NCBI GenBank assembly: GCA_963210315.1
Contig: OY723258.1
Location: 2,388,458 to 2,452,457 of the forward strand
DNA from: Rhynchopus euleeides
Taxonomy: Eukaryota > Euglenozoa > Diplonemea > Diplonemida > Diplonemidae
DNA length: 64,000 nucleotides
Direction of reading: 5' to 3'
How positions within the stretch are numbered: the stretch's first letter is position 1; each line of letters starts with the position of its first letter. Under the pieces are notes generated by a model, which ran no database searches, was not told where the DNA came from, and saw only the letters and a list, made by a program, of their open reading frames with translations. A program made the position numbers and the translations under genes. Below are positions 60,630 to 64,000 of the stretch, piece after piece.

Positions 60630-60701
60630 TCCTCGGTAGTATAGAGGTCAGTATTTCCGCCTGTCACGCGGAAGACCCGGGTTCAATTCCCGGCCGGGGA
60701 A
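60630..60701 (+). tRNA. tRNA-Asp(GTC)
   Basis: 72 nt. Acceptor TCCTCGG/CCGGGGA, loop CTGTCAC, B box GGTTCAATTCC, T-run downstream. Confidence 0.93.
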
Positions 60702-60784
60702 CAGTTTTTTTAGTCCACCTTTTGTATATAAACACACACAAGCAAATGTTTTTGTTGTTTAGGATTTTGCTTACAAAAAAAGAG

Positions 60785-60857
60785 CACCTCCCGCGGGGCT
60801 CGAACCCGCGACCACAAGGTTAAGGGCCTTGCGCTCTACCGACTGAGCTAGGGAGGC
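60785..60857 (-). tRNA. tRNA-Lys(CTT)
   Basis: 73 nt. Acceptor GCCTCCC/GGGAGGT, loop CCCTTAA, B box GGTTCGAGCCC. Confidence 0.93.
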
Positions 60858-60946
60858 TACAATAATAACTTGAAAAGGTTTCACACTATTCTGCCTCATC
60901 CATTGGAAATCAAGGGGTATCTGCACCTACAAAACAAGAATAAACC

Positions 60947-61018
60947 TGCACTCACCGGGAGTCGAACCCGGGCCGCTCGCTTGGAAGGCGAGAATACTAA
61001 CCGTTATACCATGAGTGC
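60947..61018 (-). tRNA. tRNA-Gly(TCC)
   Basis: 72 nt. Acceptor GCACTCA/TGAGTGC, loop CTTCCAA, B box GGTTCGACTCC. Confidence 0.93.
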
Positions 61019-61040
61019 AGCTACACATGGACAAAAGAAT

Positions 61041-61122
61041 CGCAGTCGGCAGGATTTGAACCTACGCGGGCAGAGCCCAATGGATTTCTAGTCCACCTCC
61101 GTAACCACTTGGATACGACTGC
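61041..61122 (-). tRNA. tRNA-Ser(AGA)
   Basis: 82 nt, long variable arm. Acceptor GCAGTCG/CGACTGC, loop CTAGAAA, B box GGTTCAAATCC. Confidence 0.93.
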
Positions 61123-61167
61123 TACAATAAGATATAACATACTCCATGACTGCTGTTCAATAACAGA

Positions 61168-61239
61168 GGCTGTTTAGCTCAGTGGTAGAGCACATCATCC
61201 GTAATGATGGGGTCGTGGGTTCAATCCCCACAGCGGCCT
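61168..61239 (+). tRNA. tRNA-Thr(CGT)
   Basis: 72 nt. Acceptor GGCTGTT/AGCGGCC, loop TCCGTAA, B box GGTTCAATCCC, T-run downstream. Confidence 0.93.
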
Positions 61240-61324
61240 AACTTCTTTTTACCTAATGATTTTACAGAGTAAATATGTGTGTGTGTGTATGTTTTGTGTG
61301 TGTGCACAAAATGCGAAAAAGTGA

Positions 61325-61396
61325 AGGGCATACCCGGGTTCGAACCAGGGACCTGTCGGATTGCAGCCGAATGCTCTACCACTGAGCTATATACCC
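61325..61396 (-). tRNA. tRNA-Cys(GCA)
   Basis: 72 nt. Acceptor GGGTATA/TATGCCC, loop CTGCAAT, B box GGTTCGAACCC. Outermost anticodon-stem pair is T-C. Confidence 0.9.
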
Positions 61397-61476
61397 TCTG
61401 ATTGTATTGCCTGGCCGTTTACATGAACAAAACTGCAGGCTGAACATTCTTTCAGAGAAGATACATGAAAAAGAGA

Positions 61477-61547
61477 TGACCCTAGACGGAATCGAACCGC
61501 CGTTGACGGATTTGGAATCCGTAGTGCTACCGCTACACCATAGGGCC
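61477..61547 (-). tRNA. tRNA-Trp(CCA)
   Basis: 71 nt. Acceptor GGCCCTA/TAGGGTC, loop TTCCAAA, T loop TTCGATT. The T stem (GGCGG/CCGTC) is a little weak. Confidence 0.9.
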
Positions 61548-61626
61548 TCTGTTATTGTATAGGCAAACGAATCCTCCACCACCACCCATACCGTGTGTGT
61601 GCTGCTATGCTGAAAAGAGTATACAC

Positions 61627-61708
61627 CGCTGACGGCAGGGTTCGAACCTGCGCGGGCAGGGCCCAGTGGATTTCAAGTCCACCTCCGTAACCACTTGGAT
61701 ACGTCAGC
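61627..61708 (-). tRNA. tRNA-Ser(TGA)
   Basis: 82 nt, long variable arm. Acceptor GCTGACG/CGTCAGC, loop CTTGAAA. Only 8 bp from the next gene. Confidence 0.93.
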
Positions 61709-61716
61709 TACTAGGA

Positions 61717-61788
61717 GGCTTAGTGGTCTAGTGGCATGATTCTCGCTTTGGGTGCGAGAGGTCCAGGGTTCGATTCCCTGCTGAGCCC
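61717..61788 (+). tRNA. tRNA-Pro(TGG)
   Basis: 72 nt. Acceptor GGCTTAG/CTGAGCC, loop TTTGGGT. Diverges from tRNA-Ser(TGA) across an 8-bp gap, so the two genes must share or lack 5' flanking control. Confidence 0.93.
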
Positions 61789-61845
61789 TGTTTTATGCAC
61801 ACACATATCTATCACACATGTGTTCTGTTACCCTACTCTTGTATG

Positions 61846-61916
61846 GCGACCGTGGTCTAGTGGCATGATGGATCCCTCCCAAGGATTCGACCCGGGTTCG
61901 ATTCCCGGCGGTCGCA
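61846..61916 (+). tRNA. tRNA-Gly(CCC)
   Basis: 71 nt. Acceptor GCGACCG/CGGTCGC, loop CTCCCAA, T-run downstream. Confidence 0.92.
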
Positions 61917-61997
61917 TGTTTTTGTAAGAGAGATTGCCTGCATGTTTTCCCCAAAGAACCAGCTTTCTTTTGTGCAGTTATCTCGCTCATTAACAAC

Positions 61998-62081
61998 CCT
62001 CTCGTAGCTCAATTGGTAGAGCGCTCGACTGTAGAAACAGCTGTTATCGAGCGGTCGCTGGTTCGATTCCGGCCGAGAGGA
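61998..62081 (+). tRNA. tRNA-Tyr(GTA) with an 11-nt intron
   Basis: 84 nt. Acceptor CCTCTCG/CGAGAGG. The anticodon arm CTCGA...TCGAG is interrupted after position 37 by 62,035-62,045 (AAACAGCTGTT), leaving the loop CTGTAGA. The intron pairs with the anticodon loop (CTGT/ACAG), as expected for tRNA splicing. It is the only intron in the cluster. Confidence 0.93.
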
Positions 62082-62129
62082 CAACCTTTTTGTATGTGTG
62101 TTTTGGTTGAAATAACATGCAAAAAAAAG

Positions 62130-62202
62130 TGCTCCTGACAGGGCTCGAACCTGGGACCGTTGGCTTATTAGACCAATGCTCTACCGACTGAGCTACAAGA
62201 GC
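62130..62202 (-). tRNA. tRNA-Ile(AAT)
   Basis: 73 nt. Acceptor GCTCTTG/CAGGAGC, loop CTAATAA, B box GGTTCGAGCCC. Confidence 0.93.
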
Positions 62203-62307
62203 TACGTTTCACTATAACAACATTGCCTAAGAGTGCACTGTGTGTGTGCCACACACACTGTATACACATAACATAAACAGGCAATCACCAGAAACATAAT
62301 AACAAAC

Positions 62308-62389
62308 TGACGAGAGTGGGGTTTGAACCCACGCCCCCGAAGAGACCAGGGCCTTAACCTGGCGCCTTAGACCACTCGGCCATCTCGCC
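62308..62389 (-). tRNA. tRNA-Leu(AAG)
   Basis: 82 nt. Acceptor GGCGAGA/TCTCGTC, loop TTAAGGC, long variable arm identical to the other Leu genes. Confidence 0.93.
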
Positions 62390-62435
62390 TATAACTAAGT
62401 AAGGCACAGCCTGCCCATCCCTATATTAGATATCA

Positions 62436-62509
62436 GCACCTATGGTCTAGTTGGTTATGACGTCGCGTTAACACCGCGAAGGTCTCCGGTTCGAGCCCGG
62501 ATAGGTGTA
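62436..62509 (+). tRNA. tRNA-Val(AAC)
   Basis: 74 nt. Acceptor GCACCTA/TAGGTGT, loop TTAACAC, B box GGTTCGAGCCC, then CTTTCTTTTT. Confidence 0.93.
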
Positions 62510-62585
62510 CTTTCTTTTTGTCCCTGCAGCCACTTCTTTACCGCCCACATTCCTCTCTTATTTCCCTTCAGGGCACAGAGTTGTA

Positions 62586-62667
62586 GCGGACGTACCCAAG
62601 TGGTTACGGGGCTCGCCTGCTAAGCGAGTGTGCTCTGCATGCGCAAGTTCGAACCTTGCCGTTCGCG
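62586..62667 (+). tRNA. tRNA-Ser(GCT)
   Basis: 82 nt, long variable arm. Acceptor GCGGACG/CGTTCGC, loop CTGCTAA, discriminator G. Confidence 0.93.
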
Positions 62668-62744
62668 TTTTTGTATGAACATCCCTTCCTTGTATCTCTT
62701 TGCCTAGTGGCTATATAGATAAGGCAATCCAACTGATTATCAGA

Positions 62745-62816
62745 TCTCCTATGGTGTAGTGGTTAGCACTCCAGACTCTGAATCTGGCGACCGCGGTTCG
62801 AATCCGCGTAGGAGAA
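62745..62816 (+). tRNA. tRNA-Gln(CTG)
   Basis: 72 nt. Acceptor TCTCCTA/TAGGAGA, loop CTCTGAA, followed by a six-T run. Confidence 0.93.
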
Positions 62817-62914
62817 CATCTTTTTTACATAGAGATACCAACAGAAACATGCAATTGGATACACACACACAAACAAATTCTTTGTGCATAAGGGAAAATA
62901 TGGAAAAAGATATG

Positions 62915-62986
62915 TTCCGCTGCGGGGAATTGAACCCCGGTCTGCCGGGTGAGAGCCGGCTGTTCTAACCACTATACTACAGCGGA
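62915..62986 (-). tRNA. tRNA-Glu(CTC)
   Basis: 72 nt. Acceptor TCCGCTG/CAGCGGA, loop CTCTCAC, B box GGTTCAATTCC. Confidence 0.93.
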
Positions 62987-63085
62987 TCTGAAAGTATACC
63001 AGAATACCTTACATGCAGGATGCTTCCAGTGCAGTTTCCCCCTTTCATACAGCACCACACGGAGAGGATACCTGTTGTAGAGAGA

Positions 63086-63167
63086 GGCAGGGTGGCCGAG
63101 TGGTCTAAGGCGGAGGACTCAAGTTCCTTTCTCTTCGGGGGCGTGGGTTCAAACCCCACTCTTGTCA
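63086..63167 (+). tRNA. tRNA-Leu(CAA)
   Basis: 82 nt. Acceptor GGCAGGG/TCTTGTC (several G-T pairs), loop CTCAAGT. Its 3' half and all following sequence equal those of tRNA-Leu(TAG) at 47,270; the 5' halves differ. The weak acceptor pairing fits a recombinant gene whose 3' half was replaced. Confidence 0.9.
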
Positions 63168-63235
63168 TACCTTTATTCAAAGTGTGTACACACACAACAC
63201 ACAAAACATTTCAACCAATATTTTCAACAATAATG

Positions 63236-63320
63236 TGACCTGTCCGGGAATTGAACCTGTGTCCACCAGTTGCACTGCTATTTTACTGTGGTGCACTAGA
63301 CCACTAGACTATTGCAGGCA
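63236..63320 (-). pseudogene. tRNA-like repeat 1, second copy
   Basis: Copy of 47,420-47,504 at +15,816. Confidence 0.55.
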
Positions 63321-63366
63321 GCTTCTTCAGCAGATGTAACCCATATGTACTGTATATGTTGTGACA

Positions 63367-63435
63367 GCAAGTGGGGTTCGAACCCCCGACCGCTCACTAC
63401 AAGGAGGTGTGCTCAACCACTAGACTATGGGAGCC
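63367..63435 (-). pseudogene. tRNA-like repeat 2, second copy
   Basis: Copy of 47,551-47,619 at +15,816. Confidence 0.55.
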
Positions 63436-63484
63436 AGCTTCCCATATCTTCGTAGTCTTCCAGTACACTATACTACCGCACATC

Positions 63485-63550
63485 TTCAGGGTTCGAACCC
63501 CCGACCGCTCATTACAAGGAGGTGTACTCAACCACTAGACTATCGGAGGC
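63485..63550 (-). pseudogene. tRNA-like repeat 3, second copy
   Basis: Copy of 47,669-47,734 at +15,816. Confidence 0.55.
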
Positions 63551-63597
63551 AGCTTCTTCAGTGTACGTAACCTATATACACTGCACATGTTGTAACA

Positions 63598-63666
63598 GCA
63601 AGTGGGGTTCGAACCCCCGACCGCTCACTACAAGGAGGTGTGCTCAACCACTATACTATGGGAGCC
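63598..63666 (-). pseudogene. tRNA-like repeat 4, second copy
   Basis: Copy of 47,782-47,850 at +15,816. Confidence 0.55.
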
Positions 63667-63690
63667 ACCTTACTATATCTTGGTACATCT

Positions 63691-63762
63691 CTTCAGGGTT
63701 CGAACCCCCAACCTCTCCCAACACAGGTGGTGTGCTCAACCACTAGACTTTCTGAGGGGCGC
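63691..63762 (-). pseudogene. tRNA-like repeat 5, second copy
   Basis: Copy of 47,875-47,946 at +15,816. Confidence 0.5.
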
Positions 63763-63804
63763 CTGTATGTTCCAACCTCCTTCATGGGCATCGAATATCC
63801 GACC

Positions 63805-63876
63805 GTAGGCAGGTTAGCCTAGAGGTTAGAATTCCTGACTGTGACAAAAGAGGCCCGGGTTCAAATCCCGGGACAG
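63805..63876 (+). pseudogene. tRNA-His-like sequence, second copy
   Basis: Copy of 47,989-48,060 at +15,816. The following 124 bases match the left arm of the large inverted repeat, cut off by the window end. Confidence 0.5.
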
Positions 63877-64000
63877 AATTTTTTTGGGGGATTTGCTTGA
63901 CCAAATCCCAACCAATTTTTGCCCCCATTTTCCTCCTAAATATGCTTGCCCCAGGCGCCGAAATGAGTACCAAAAAGTGATAACCAGCGTCTGTGCGTGC

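Larger units (their letters stand above)
63128..64000 (+). repeat. Second copy of 47,312-48,184 (offset 15,816), running off the window
   Basis: From the variable arm of tRNA-Leu onward the sequence equals 47,312-48,184 with no difference seen by eye, including the five tRNA-like repeats and the start of the inverted-repeat element. It continues to the last base of the window, so the full extent is unknown. Confidence 0.95.

Overview
The window looks like nuclear DNA of a single-celled eukaryote, probably an alga or other protist with a repeat-rich genome. The evidence is tRNA genes with A34 anticodons (AGG, AGC, AGT, AGA, AAC, AAG, AAT, ACG), no encoded CCA and T-runs after the genes, an intron in tRNA-Tyr, poly(A)-ended retroposons, a very large LINE and many inverted-repeat DNA elements. 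A chromerid-like alveolate (Chromera/Vitrella type) is my guess from general style only; nothing in the sequence proves it.

Regions. 1-2.5 kb: ends and copies of inverted-repeat elements and a ~190-bp A-tailed repeat. 2.7-7.1 kb (minus strand): a tyrosine-recombinase (DIRS-type) retroelement with gag-like, recombinase and RT/RNase H parts, set inside another copy of the A-tailed repeat. 7.3-16.1 kb: no gene I can support, mostly decayed transposon-like sequence. 16.2-20.2 kb: the one convincing host protein gene, a secreted or membrane-anchored subtilisin-like protease with a CUB-like domain, a ~700-residue TPAPE/TPAPK repeat stalk and a C-terminal membrane segment. 20.2-34.3 kb: non-coding, with several terminal-inverted-repeat (TIR) elements, three of them (with one at 36.0 kb) of one 335-350 bp family. 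34.4-35.5 kb: two short ORFs, one PDZ-like plus RRM-like, one C2H2 finger. 36.8-46.9 kb: a very large LINE with reverse transcriptase, CCHC plus restriction-like endonuclease, and three OTU-like cysteine-protease domains, split into two frames by an 11-bp tandem duplication.

46.9-64.0 kb is the most striking part: a tRNA supercluster. I can fold 49 complete tRNA genes with 41 different anticodons that together serve all 20 amino acids; only Leu(TAA), Val(TAC), Gln(TTG), Arg(TCG) and an initiator Met are not seen. The genes are on both strands, mostly one copy each. Two blocks of a 32-bp minisatellite (about 156 and 54 copies) interrupt the cluster, and an eight-tRNA block is duplicated at a spacing of 2,975 bp. 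The stretch from about 47,312 to 48,184 recurs, as far as I can see identically, at 63,128 to 64,000 (offset 15,816), so the window may contain one monomer of a tandemly repeated tRNA array, a layout best known from Entamoeba. Several tRNA-like repeats in it keep A- and B-box motifs but cannot form an acceptor stem.

The LINE's apparent A-tail ends 42 bp before the first tRNA gene, and a decayed relic of the tRNA-array minisatellite sits at 35.87 kb, outside the array, on the other side of the LINE.
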